This document shows positions 8,178 to 18,395 of a stretch of 64,000 bases of DNA, piece after piece; the first letter of the stretch is position 1; every line of letters begins with the position of its first letter. Source of the DNA: an uncultured Alphaproteobacteria bacterium (GTDB lineage: Bacteria > Pseudomonadota > Alphaproteobacteria > CAAGCB01 > CAG-977). The position numbers and the translations under genes were made by a program. The stretch is from assembly GCA_934277945.1 (NCBI GenBank), contig CAKQWA010000002.1:124001-188000 (forward strand), read 5' to 3'. The notes below the pieces were generated by a model. That model was not told the DNA's origin. It worked only from the letters and a program-made list of their open reading frames with translations, and did not search any database.

Positions 8178-8794
8178 TTCAGTCTGGCCTCCAGATTTTC
8201 CGCGGCGTCTTTGGTCAGAACCAAAGTGTCACGACGCAGAATGTCATAAACGTTCGCTCCCTGCTGGGGCAGGACATCAACGTTAACAATGTTGTTCGCC
8301 GACAACTTGAAGTTAGCGTCAATCGTTTCCCCGCCGATGAACAAAACGGATTCAAGACCCAATTTATTCATTTTAGCCAAGAGATCTTTTGTTTTGGCTT
8401 CGGACATCGTCAAAGAATCGACAATGACCAGTTTGCCGTTTTTCGCCTTTGCGGACAAAGCGCAGCGCATGCCCATCTGGCGAATTTTCTTCGGCAGATC
8501 CTGCGCGTGAGAACGCACGACGGGTCCGAAAACAATGCCGCCGCCTCTGAACTGCGTGGCGCGCAAGGAACCCTGACGGGCGTTGCCCGTGCCTTTCTGC
8601 TTGTAGGGTTTCTTCGTCGTGCCGCTGACTTCGGCGATCGTCTTCGTTTTGTGCGTTCCCGCACGGCGATTCGCCAACTGCCAGTTGACAACGCGGCTTA
8701 AAATGTCTTCACGGACTTCGGCGCCGAAAACGTTGTCCGCCAATTCGATCGAACCGACGTTTTGGTTGTCCAAATTAACGATATTCTGTTTCAT
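8174..8794 (-). CDS. rplD: 50S ribosomal protein L4
   Basis: A 206-residue L4, a tunnel-constriction protein and, in Escherichia coli, the autoregulator of the S10 operon. Conserved loop residues GTKKPYKQKGTGNARQGSLRATQFRGGGIVFGP are present at residues ~60-92. Confidence 0.96.
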   Translation of the reverse strand: MKQNIVNLDNQNVGSIELADNVFGAEVREDILSRVVNWQLANRRAGTHKTKTIAEVSGTTKKPYKQKGTGNARQGSLRATQFRGGGIVFGPVVRSHAQDLPKKIRQMGMRCALSAKAKNGKLVIVDSLTMSEAKTKDLLAKMNKLGLESVLFIGGETIDANFKLSANNIVNVDVLPQQGANVYDILRRDTLVLTKDAAENLEARLK

Positions 8795-8799
8795 CGCCG

Positions 8800-9510
8800 T
8801 TATTCCTTCACTTCATCAGACGCGGCGGCCTGCGCTTTCGCTTTCAAACCCGCAGGAATGGGAGCGTCTTTCGGCAGAGCCTTTTTCACGGCGTCTTTAA
8901 TCAAAACGTAAGCGCCTTCAAAACCCGGAACGGCGCCTTTGACCATAATCAAACCGCGATCCGCATCCGTAGCGACAACCTTCAAATTCTGAACGGTGAC
9001 GCGTTCGGCACCCAAATGACCCGCCATCTTTTTGTTCTTGAAGACGCGACCCGGATCCTGACGGTTACCCGTAGACCCTAACGAACGGTGGGAAATGGAA
9101 ACCCCGTGCGTAGCTTCAAGACCGGCAAAATTGTGGCGTTTCATACCGCCGGCGTATCCTTTACCGATAGACGTGCCGACGATGTCGACGAATTGACCGA
9201 CCACGAAATGCGCGGCGGACAGTTCGTCACCGGGTTTCAAGACACAGTCTTCGGAAACCCGAAATTCAACCAATTTGCGCTTCAATTCGGCACCCGCTTT
9301 GGCGAAATGACCTTTAACCGCTTTGGAAACGCGGTTGGCTTTCGCTTTGCCCATGCCCAACTGCAACGCCGTATATCCGTCTTTGTCCTGAGTACGAACA
9401 GAGACGACTTCGCAGTCCTCGACTTTCAGGACCGTGACGGGAACGTGAGTCCCGTCGTCCTGAAAGATGCGAGTCATGCCCATTTTTTCAGCTATAAGAC
9501 CTGAACGCAT
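8800..9510 (-). CDS. rplC: 50S ribosomal protein L3
   Basis: A 236-residue L3, one of the first assembly proteins, reaching the peptidyl transferase centre. Signature FAGLEATHGVSISHRSLGSTGNRQDPGRVFKNKKMAGHLG at residues ~130-170. The C-terminal tail is Ala/Lys-rich. Confidence 0.96.
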   Translation of the reverse strand: MRSGLIAEKMGMTRIFQDDGTHVPVTVLKVEDCEVVSVRTQDKDGYTALQLGMGKAKANRVSKAVKGHFAKAGAELKRKLVEFRVSEDCVLKPGDELSAAHFVVGQFVDIVGTSIGKGYAGGMKRHNFAGLEATHGVSISHRSLGSTGNRQDPGRVFKNKKMAGHLGAERVTVQNLKVVATDADRGLIMVKGAVPGFEGAYVLIKDAVKKALPKDAPIPAGLKAKAQAAASDEVKE

Positions 9511-9522
9511 TGCTCTTATCCT

Positions 9523-9831
9523 TTAAAGCTTGATTTCGACATCGACACCGGCAGCCAAGTCCAGCTTCATCAAAGCATCAACCGTTTGCGGAGTCGGATC
9601 GATAATGTCAATCACACGTTTGCACGTACGAATTTCATACTGTTCTCTGGACTTTTTGTCAACGTGCGGAGAACGGTTTACCGTAAATTTTTCGATACGC
9701 GTCGGCAGAGGAATGGGACCGCACACCTGCGCGCCCGTTCTTTTCGCCGTATTCACGATTTCGCCGGCGGATTGATCAAGCAAGCGCTTGTCAAAGGCTT
9801 TCAGGCGAATTCTGATATTCTGACCTTCCAT
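9523..9831 (-). CDS. rpsJ: 30S ribosomal protein S10
   Basis: A 102-residue S10 (NusE), beginning [20 protein letters not shown] and carrying [37 protein letters not shown]-type sequence (here with TCKR in place of THKR). Besides its ribosomal role, S10 acts in transcription antitermination with NusB. It follows tuf by 17 nt. Confidence 0.97.
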   Translation of the reverse strand: [102 protein letters not shown]

Positions 9832-9848
9832 TTTATTTAGTCCTTATT

Positions 9849-11039
<1,191 letters not shown>

Positions 11040-11062
11040 TTTAAAACTCCAAAAATTCTTTA

Positions 11063-13141
<2,079 letters not shown>

Positions 13142-13165
13142 TTATTTAAAACCTTCTTTAAAATC

Positions 13166-13636
13166 TTACCAACGATAGTGCGAAAACGCTTTGTTCGCTT
13201 CCGCCATACGATGCGTATCTTCACGTTTCTTGACCGCGGAACCCCTGTTGTTCAAGGCGTCCATGAATTCACCGGCCAAGCGTTCTTCCATTGTTTCTTC
13301 CGAACGGTTGCGCGCGGCGGCGATGATCCAGCGGATCGCCAAAGCCTGACGGCGTTCGGGACGGACTTCAACCGGCACCTGATAGGTTGCACCCCCGACG
13401 CGACGGGAGCGAACTTCAACGGTCGGTTTGACATTGTCCAGAGCATCGTTAAAAGCCTTCAACGGCTCTTGTTTTGTTTTTGCGCTAACGCGATCCAACG
13501 CACCGTAAACGATTTTTTCGGCAGTCGCTTTGGCGCCGTCATACATGATGCAGTTCATGAATTTGGCGACAACGACATCACCGTATTTTGCGTCAGGAAC
13601 GATTTCGCGTTTTTCAGCAGCGTGACGACGAGACAT
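13166..13636 (-). CDS. rpsG: 30S ribosomal protein S7
   Basis: A 156-residue S7, the primary organiser of the small-subunit head and a likely autoregulator of the str operon. Motifs: MSRRHAAEKREIVPDAKYGDVVVAKFMN, VGGATYQVPVEVRPERRQALAIRW, and the C-terminal KREDTHRMAEANKAFSHYRW. Confidence 0.97.
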   Translation of the reverse strand: MSRRHAAEKREIVPDAKYGDVVVAKFMNCIMYDGAKATAEKIVYGALDRVSAKTKQEPLKAFNDALDNVKPTVEVRSRRVGGATYQVPVEVRPERRQALAIRWIIAAARNRSEETMEERLAGEFMDALNNRGSAVKKREDTHRMAEANKAFSHYRW

Positions 13637-13654
13637 TTCTTACTTTCCCTTCTC

Positions 13655-14026
13655 TTATTTAGGACGTTTCGCACCGTACAGAGAACGGCTCTGACGACGG
13701 GCGGAAACACCCTGTGTATCCAACGTACCGCGGATGATGTGATAACGCACGCCCGGCAAGTCTTTTACACGGCCGCCGCGAATCATGACGACGGAGTGTT
13801 CCTGCAAATTGTGACCTTCGCCCGGAATGTAGCTCAAAACTTCGGCGGCATTCGTCAAACGGACGCGCGCCACTTTACGCAAAGCGGAGTTCGGCTTTTT
13901 CGGGGTCGTCGTGTAAACGCGGGTGCAAACGCCGCGTTTCTGCGGACAAGCCTGCAAAGCCGGAGCCTTGTTGCGTTTCACGCGCGGCTTGCGCGGAGCG
14001 TGAATTAATTGGTTTATTGTCGGCAT
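13655..14026 (-). CDS. rpsL: 30S ribosomal protein S12
   Basis: A 123-residue S12, the decoding-centre protein. It begins MPTINQLIHAPRKPRVKRNKAP. The loop TTPKKPNSALRKVARVRLTN contains K43, and ALLGGRVKDLPGVRYH is represented by MIRGGRVKDLPGVRYH with K88; these are the usual streptomycin-resistance positions, and both look wild type. Preceded by AGAGGGAATTTTA as ribosome-binding site. First gene of the ribosomal cluster. Confidence 0.97.
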   Translation of the reverse strand: MPTINQLIHAPRKPRVKRNKAPALQACPQKRGVCTRVYTTTPKKPNSALRKVARVRLTNAAEVLSYIPGEGHNLQEHSVVMIRGGRVKDLPGVRYHIIRGTLDTQGVSARRQSRSLYGAKRPK

Positions 14027-14046
14027 TAAAATTCCCTCTATTTCTT

Positions 14047-14062
14047 GTTTCCTTGCGGAAAC
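14047..14062 (-). promoter_or_regulatory. Stable hairpin in the rpsL leader
   Basis: GTTTCC (14047-14052) and GGAAAC (14057-14062) form a perfect 6-bp stem with a 4-nt loop, about 20 nt upstream of the rpsL start. A second imperfect hairpin lies further upstream at 14089-14112. The leader between the predicted promoter and rpsL is about 185 nt, long enough to hold feedback structures, but no specific S7/S12 site can be identified. Confidence 0.4.
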
Positions 14063-14218
14063 GCCTAAACCATTAAACAGACTTATCTCGATTCCTTTTT
14101 GAAAGGGAACCGAAAAAAGTTAAAACCTTTAAAACAGCGGAAACCCGCCATTTTTTCAATCACCTGACGCATCCGGAAGGGTTGCATACACACCCCTTTC
14201 GGACACTTCGGGTAAGGC

Positions 14219-14247
14219 ATAGTCGCAAAAAACCGCCGTCGAGTCAA
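14219..14247 (-). promoter_or_regulatory. Candidate promoter of the rpsL-led ribosomal operon
   Basis: On the minus strand TTGACT (14242-14247) is followed by 17 nt and GACTAT (14219-14224). The -35 is 5/6 to consensus; the -10 is weak (3/6). It is the only good -35 in the 291-nt trpB-rpsL gap, which otherwise holds the leader hairpins and no gene. Confidence 0.5.
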
Positions 14248-14317
14248 GGAAAATAAACGGTTTTTTGAGGTTTTTCGTAATTTTTTCAACGCTTAACGAG
14301 TCGCGTTTCACGAATCC

Positions 14318-15517
14318 TCACAGATTCAACCTGTCCATCAAAATTCCCGTATCCTTGTCGCCGCGTCCGGACAGATTCACGATGATGATTTCGTCTTTGC
14401 GGCACGCCGGCGCCAACTTTAACGCGTAAGCCAGCGCGTGCGACGATTCCAGCGCGGGAATAATCCCCTCCGTGCGCGAAAGTTCCAGACACGCGTTCAA
14501 AGCCTCGTCGTCCGTCGCGGAAACGTATTGCGCGCGTTTTGAATCTTTCAGCATACTGTGTTCGGGTCCGACGCCGGGGTAGTCCAATCCCGCGGAAACG
14601 CTGTACGTTTCCATTGCCGAACCGTCGTCTTTCTGCAAAAGGTAACTGTACGCGCCGTGAAGCACGCCGGGGCGTCCTTTTTCAAGCGTGGCGCAATGTT
14701 CGGGCGTGTTCAAGCCCCGTCCCGCCGCTTCCACGCCGACCAGTTTGACGCTTTCATCGCTCATAAAGCCGGAAAACAGCCCGATCGCGTTGCTGCCGCC
14801 GCCGACGCACGCGATCGCGCAGTCGGGCAGACGGTCTTCGTGTTCCAGAATCTGCCGGCGCGCCTCCGTGCCGATCACGGACTGGAAATACTTGACCATT
14901 TCGGGATACGGATGAGGACCGACGGCGGAACCGATCAGATAAAACGTTTCCTTGTAATTGCTCATCAAATCGCCCAAAGCGGCGTCGACGGCGTCGGAAA
15001 GCGTACCCTGCCCCTTTTCGACGGGAACGACGGTCGCGCCGAGCAGTTTCATGCGAAACACGTTCAAAGACTGGCGAATCGTGTCCTCTTTGCCCATATA
15101 GATTGTGCAGGGCAGTCCGAACAGCGCGCACACGGTCGCGGTCGCCACGCCGTGCTGACCCGCACCCGTTTCGGCGATGACGCGCTTTTTGCCCAATTTC
15201 CGCGCAATCAGAATTTGCCCCATCGTGTTGTTGATTTTGTGCGCGCCCGTGTGACACAAATCTTCGCGTTTCAGGTAGATTTTCGCGCCGCCCAGTTTTT
15301 CGGACAATTTGCGGGCGTAGTACAGCGGCGTTTCGCGTCCGACGTATTCTTTTAAATAACAGGCGAGTTCGCGTTTGAAAGAATCGTCGTTTTTGACGGC
15401 GTTGAACGTTTCTTCGATTTCGTCAAGCACGGGTTTGAGGCGATTGTCGACGAACGCGCCGCCGAACGCGCCGAAGTAGCCTTTTTTTGTTTTGTTTTCA
15501 TTGGAAAGCGCATTCAT
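14318..15517 (-). CDS. trpB: Tryptophan synthase beta chain
   Basis: A PLP enzyme that condenses indole with L-serine to form tryptophan. 399 residues from the chosen start. The Schiff-base lysine lies in LCHTGAHKINN (K94) and the catalytic glutamate in AETGAGQHG (E116). GGGSNAIG binds the PLP phosphate and LSGRGDKD is near the C terminus, so this is the standard TrpB1 type. The ATG at 15515-15517 has AAAGGA 8 nt upstream; the ATG three codons earlier (15524-15526) would abut that AAAGG and is less likely. trpA does not follow: the next gene is rpsL, 291 nt away with its own promoter, so trpB appears monocistronic here. It is governed by the attenuator at 15592-15748. Confidence 0.96.
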   Translation of the reverse strand: MNALSNENKTKKGYFGAFGGAFVDNRLKPVLDEIEETFNAVKNDDSFKRELACYLKEYVGRETPLYYARKLSEKLGGAKIYLKREDLCHTGAHKINNTMGQILIARKLGKKRVIAETGAGQHGVATATVCALFGLPCTIYMGKEDTIRQSLNVFRMKLLGATVVPVEKGQGTLSDAVDAALGDLMSNYKETFYLIGSAVGPHPYPEMVKYFQSVIGTEARRQILEHEDRLPDCAIACVGGGSNAIGLFSGFMSDESVKLVGVEAAGRGLNTPEHCATLEKGRPGVLHGAYSYLLQKDDGSAMETYSVSAGLDYPGVGPEHSMLKDSKRAQYVSATDDEALNACLELSRTEGIIPALESSHALAYALKLAPACRKDEIIIVNLSGRGDKDTGILMDRLNL

Positions 15518-15591
15518 TTTTTTCATCCTTTGCTAAAAAATAAGCCGCTTGTTCCGACGTTTCGGGAAAAGCGGGCGTTTGTAAAAGAATG

Positions 15592-15628
15592 AAAAAAAAA
15601 CCGCAAGTCCCGAACGGGAACTCTGCGG
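15592..15628 (-). terminator. trp attenuator terminator (segments 3:4)
   Basis: On the minus strand CCGCAGAGTTCCCG pairs with CGGGACTTGCGG (span 15601-15628), with one small bulge and one mismatch. It is followed by nine consecutive U (A-run 15592-15600). It sits between the leader ORF and trpB. GUUCCC of segment 3 (15616-15621) can instead pair with GGGAAC of segment 2 (15650-15655), giving the antiterminator. Confidence 0.85.
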
Positions 15629-15648
15629 CAAAAGCGGTTATGTCGGCA

Positions 15649-15666
15649 GGTTCCCTTAACGGAACC
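15649..15666 (-). promoter_or_regulatory. trp attenuator 1:2 hairpin overlapping the Trp codons
   Basis: GGTTCC and GGAACC (15661-15666 and 15649-15654 on the plus strand) form a perfect 6-bp stem around the leader stop codon. The stem can be extended by three more pairs past a single bulged base. A ribosome stalled at the two Trp codons would cover its 5' arm, freeing segment 2 (GGGAAC) to pair with segment 3. This is the classic attenuation geometry. Confidence 0.8.
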
Positions 15667-15712
15667 GCCACCAGTTGTTGTTTGACAATGATAAGACATA
15701 TACCTGTTTCAT
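15656..15712 (-). CDS. trpL: trp leader peptide with tandem Trp codons
   Basis: An 18-codon ORF encoding MKQVYVLSLSNNNWWRFR, with two adjacent UGG codons at positions 14-15. The stop codon lies inside the loop of the 1:2 hairpin. There is no ribosome-binding site. The predicted -10 box ends 7 nt before the AUG, so the transcript probably starts at or one base before the A of the AUG and the ORF would be translated leaderless. A leaderless trpL is known from the trp attenuator of Sinorhizobium meliloti, another alphaproteobacterium. The function is to sense charged tRNA-Trp and control trpB. Confidence 0.85.
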   Translation of the reverse strand: MKQVYVLSLSNNNWWRFR

Positions 15713-15719
15713 ACGGACA

Positions 15720-15748
15720 ATTTAAAAACAATCCGCGCGCCGTGTCAA
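15720..15748 (-). promoter_or_regulatory. Promoter of trpL-trpB
   Basis: Minus-strand TTGACA (15743-15748, perfect -35), a 17-nt spacer, then TTAAAT (15720-15725). Initiation about 7 nt downstream falls on the trpL AUG (15712). Confidence 0.75.
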
Positions 15749-15852
15749 CAGAAAATTCCGTATCGCCGGAATGTTTATGACATATCGGGCGCATTGACTT
15801 TTCGCGGACCGCAAGCGACGCTTGAAGCATTGAAAACGACAGGAGAAAAGCA

Positions 15853-16299
15853 ATGAACAAGGTAATGACAGGATTTCTGGCTCTGGCTTTTTTGACGGCG
15901 ACTCCCGCCGTCGCCAAAGAGGGCTGTATGCAGAAATTTGAAAAGAAAAGCGAGGAAATCGTGCAGGATTTTGAAAAGCACGTCAAAAAAATCCGCAAAA
16001 ACGACGATTTAAGTCCCTCCATGAAAAAACTGCTTGTCAAACAGGCGGGCGAAACGCGCGATTTGAAATTGAAGCACCTGAAAGAAAAAACGGAATTGAA
16101 GCGCGCGCACAAGGCGCAGGTCAACGCCTTGCGTCCGGCTTCAACGCAGGACAAAAAGGCGAACGCGTCCATGAACGGCGACGATTCGGACTGGTATGTC
16201 GAGGAGGAGGAAATCGACATCGTCACCCTGCCCGCGCCGGAAACGGACGGAACGCCCGCAAAGCGCACGAAAAATCCGAACCGGCATTTGATGAAATAA
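15853..16299 (+). CDS. Small exported protein, charged and probably coiled-coil, unknown function
   Basis: A 148-residue protein of no family I recognise. Residues 1-21 form a signal peptide (MNKVMTGFLALAFLTATPAVA), with probable signal peptidase I cleavage after AVA, leaving a mature protein with a single cysteine near its start. Residues ~28-95 are Lys/Glu-rich with heptad-like character (EKKSEEIVQDFEKHVKKIRK, LKLKHLKEKTELKRAHKAQ), suggesting a periplasmic helical coiled coil. A short acidic stretch (YVEEEEIDIV) and a Pro/Lys/Arg tail follow. A good ribosome-binding site (AGGAG, 8 nt) supports the ATG. It is divergent from trpL and followed after 10 nt by a lipoprotein gene, likely one transcript. 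Confidence 0.7.
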   Translation: MNKVMTGFLALAFLTATPAVAKEGCMQKFEKKSEEIVQDFEKHVKKIRKNDDLSPSMKKLLVKQAGETRDLKLKHLKEKTELKRAHKAQVNALRPASTQDKKANASMNGDDSDWYVEEEEIDIVTLPAPETDGTPAKRTKNPNRHLMK

Positions 16300-16309
16300 G
16301 GCGCGGCGC

Positions 16310-16618
16310 ATGAAAAAAACGATTGCAACGCTCGCTGTCGCCGCCGCTCTTGCGGGATGCACGCACGAACCGCCGCCGATGCAGGAACTTGTGCCGCCCG
16401 ATCCGGCGGTCGCGGACACCGTCGTCGTGCAGGAGGAAGTGTACGAACCCGTCACCGTCGAACCGGCTCAAACGCCCGATTCGCCCGCACCGGAAAACGC
16501 CGTCCCCCCGCTTGAAAACAGCGGCGCGAATGAAAACGCCGTCCAACCGTTTGAAAACGACGGCGCGGCGGACAATTCGGATCCGGCGGTCTATGTGTCG
16601 CCGTTCGCCGTCCCTTAA
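16310..16618 (+). CDS. Small putative lipoprotein, Pro/Glu-rich
   Basis: A 102-residue protein with a clear lipobox: MKKTIATLAVAAALAGC, so Cys17 would be lipidated after signal peptidase II cleavage. The mature part is low-complexity and rich in Pro, Glu, Val and Asn, with a partly duplicated segment (ENAVPPLENSGA / ENAVQPFENDGA). No catalytic motif is visible. Residue +2 is Thr, which does not argue for inner-membrane retention. It lies 10 nt downstream of the exported coiled-coil protein and is closed by a strong terminator. Confidence 0.65.
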   Translation: MKKTIATLAVAAALAGCTHEPPPMQELVPPDPAVADTVVVQEEVYEPVTVEPAQTPDSPAPENAVPPLENSGANENAVQPFENDGAADNSDPAVYVSPFAVP

Positions 16619-16623
16619 AAGAG

Positions 16624-16650
16624 AAAAGCACCGTTCGCGCGGTGCTTTTT
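16624..16650. terminator. Bidirectional rho-independent terminator
   Basis: AAAAGCACCG (16624-16633) pairs exactly with CGGTGCTTTT (16640-16649) around a 6-nt loop, with U-runs in both directions. It separates the plus-strand lipoprotein gene from the minus-strand SUF-operon end. Confidence 0.9.
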
Positions 16651-16652
16651 CA

Positions 16653-17687
16653 TTATAAATCAAGACGCATCGGCACAAACCGGATGCCGTCGCGTTCGCA
16701 AACGCCGTTCGTCGCCTTAAAGCCCCGCTTTTCATAAAACGAAACGGCGGATTCGGCGCTGTTGACGGTCAGGCAGTCCTTGCCGAGCCAGTTTTTCGCG
16801 CGGTAGGCGGCGGCGCGCAGAAGCATTTTGCCCGCGCCTTTCCCCTGCCTGTTTTCTTTCACGAACAGCAGGCACAAATGGTTTGCGCCGCGCGTTCCGG
16901 CGACTCCGATCAGTTCCGCACCCCGAAAACAGCCGTAGAGCGCAATGTCGTTTTGCGGATTCGTCAGATTTTGCGGCGCGATGAATTCCAAGAAAGTCCG
17001 CACGCCGCGCGCGCTGTACGTTGGCGCTTCAAACCGCATGAAAACGTCTTTGACCAAGGAAACCGCGCCGTTCAACTCGAACGGTTCGATTTCGCGCACA
17101 TAAAGCGGATTGTTTTCGTCGTAGGAAAAAACGCCGTTTTCGTAATGCACGACAATCGGCGTGCCGTGTTCGATCGCCGGCATACGCAAGCCCAAATACA
17201 GCATGAAATAGCGCAAAACCGCGCTGTGCGAGGCTATGCCGATCTTGCGCGACGGACAGTTTTCCGCCGTGCGAATCAGGGCTTCGACCATGCTTTTTTG
17301 AATTTCGCGCTTGGATTGCCCGTTCGGAAAGCGCGCGTCCATGAACGCATCGTCCAAATTGTGCCACTCGGCAAATTCTTTCGGGAATTTTTCCTTTATT
17401 TCCGCACGTTTCAACCCCTCCGCATCGCCCAAAGACGCTTCCATGAAGCCTTTTTCCTCGACAACGGGGACGTTCAGCGATTCGCCGACGATTTGCGCGG
17501 TTTTCAGCGCGCGTTTCAGCGGACTGGCGTAAATGATTTCAAGCCCCGCGCCTTTGAGATTTTCAGCCAGCGCGCGCGCCTGATTTTCGCCGTTTGCGTT
17601 CAATTCGGAATCAATGCCGCGCCCCTGCCAGCGCGTTTGGGCGTTCATATCGGTTTCGCCGTGGCGAAACAGGTAAAAATCGGTCAT
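16653..17687 (-). CDS. Histidine phosphatase fused to a GNAT N-acetyltransferase
   Basis: Two domains in 344 residues. Residues 1-~195 are a histidine phosphatase (phosphoglycerate-mutase superfamily): the phospho-accepting motif RHG is at 8-10, YASPLKRALKTA follows, and the second catalytic histidine is in GIASHSAVLRY. Residues ~205-344 look like a GNAT acetyltransferase, with the acetyl-CoA-binding pattern LLFVKENRQGKGAGKMLL and the C-terminal SFYEKRGFKA. Nothing indicates a frameshift and both halves look intact. It is the last gene of the SUF run, starting directly against the stop of the SufT-like gene. Substrates cannot be deduced; alpha-ribazole phosphatase/CobC-like or small-metabolite phosphatase roles are possible. 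Confidence 0.8.
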   Translation of the reverse strand: MTDFYLFRHGETDMNAQTRWQGRGIDSELNANGENQARALAENLKGAGLEIIYASPLKRALKTAQIVGESLNVPVVEEKGFMEASLGDAEGLKRAEIKEKFPKEFAEWHNLDDAFMDARFPNGQSKREIQKSMVEALIRTAENCPSRKIGIASHSAVLRYFMLYLGLRMPAIEHGTPIVVHYENGVFSYDENNPLYVREIEPFELNGAVSLVKDVFMRFEAPTYSARGVRTFLEFIAPQNLTNPQNDIALYGCFRGAELIGVAGTRGANHLCLLFVKENRQGKGAGKMLLRAAAYRAKNWLGKDCLTVNSAESAVSFYEKRGFKATNGVCERDGIRFVPMRLDL

Positions 17688-18392
17688 TTAAAACATATCC
17701 AAGATGTATTTGGCGTTTTCGCTCAACCGGTCGATTGTCCAAGCGGGCTCCCAAACCAGTTTGACGGTGACTTTGCCCGTTCCCGCGACTTTGGACACCG
17801 CTTCCGCCACCTGATTGGGCATGACGCCCGCGACGGGACAGGCGGGCGCGGTCACGGTCATGTCGATTTCGACGTCGCCGTTCTGCATACGATCCAAACG
17901 GTAAATCAGCCCCAAATCGTACACGTTCAGCATCAGTTCGGGGTCTTCGACGGTCTTGACCGCCTCGATAATCGCGTCGACGGAAGCAATCGGCGCGCCG
18001 GCGGGAAGCGGTTCGCCGCGCTCGGCGACGTAATCCTGCCCGAATTCGATGTACGGCACGTCGCCCTGCCCGTTCCAGAACAGATTCGCCAATTCCTCCT
18101 CCTCGGCGGATTGGCATGACAAATCCTTTTCGGCAAAAGCGGCGGTTTGCGGCTGCTCCGCCGGCTGTGCGGCGGTGTTTTCGGAAGATTCGGCGGAGTC
18201 GGAGACTTCTGCGGTTTTAACGGAGTCGGCGGGCGCGCCCGTCGCGGCTTCCACCCGCTTTTCCGGATTTCCGGCGGGCGCGGCGGACATCGGGATTTCC
18301 AGCGTTCCCGGAAAATCTTTCGGCAGCAGTTTCGCCAACTCCTCGTTTGAAAGCGTCGTCAAATCAATGTGTTTTTGAATTTCGTCCGTCAT
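17688..18392 (-). CDS. sufT: SufT-like iron-sulfur assembly protein (MIP18/DUF59 domain) with long N-terminal extension
   Basis: The C-terminal half (residues ~115-234) is a MIP18/DUF59 domain, with DPELMLNVYDLGLIYRLD and the cysteine motif TVTAPACPVAGVMP. Proteins of this domain assist Fe-S cluster maturation. The first ~80 residues are low-complexity and Ala/Glu/Ser-rich. The stretch GQGDVPYIEFGQDYVAERGEPL ahead of the core resembles the extended SufT family. Position immediately after sufS (3-nt gap) supports the SufT assignment. Confidence 0.82.
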   Translation of the reverse strand: MTDEIQKHIDLTTLSNEELAKLLPKDFPGTLEIPMSAAPAGNPEKRVEAATGAPADSVKTAEVSDSAESSENTAAQPAEQPQTAAFAEKDLSCQSAEEEELANLFWNGQGDVPYIEFGQDYVAERGEPLPAGAPIASVDAIIEAVKTVEDPELMLNVYDLGLIYRLDRMQNGDVEIDMTVTAPACPVAGVMPNQVAEAVSKVAGTGKVTVKLVWEPAWTIDRLSENAKYILDMF

Positions 18393-18395
18393 TTT

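Noticed and set aside
14225..14275. AAAAAACCG…CGGTTTTTT pairing in the trpB-rpsL gap as a trpB terminator
   Set aside because: The loop would exceed 20 nt and overlaps the likely rpsL promoter; too weak to annotate.
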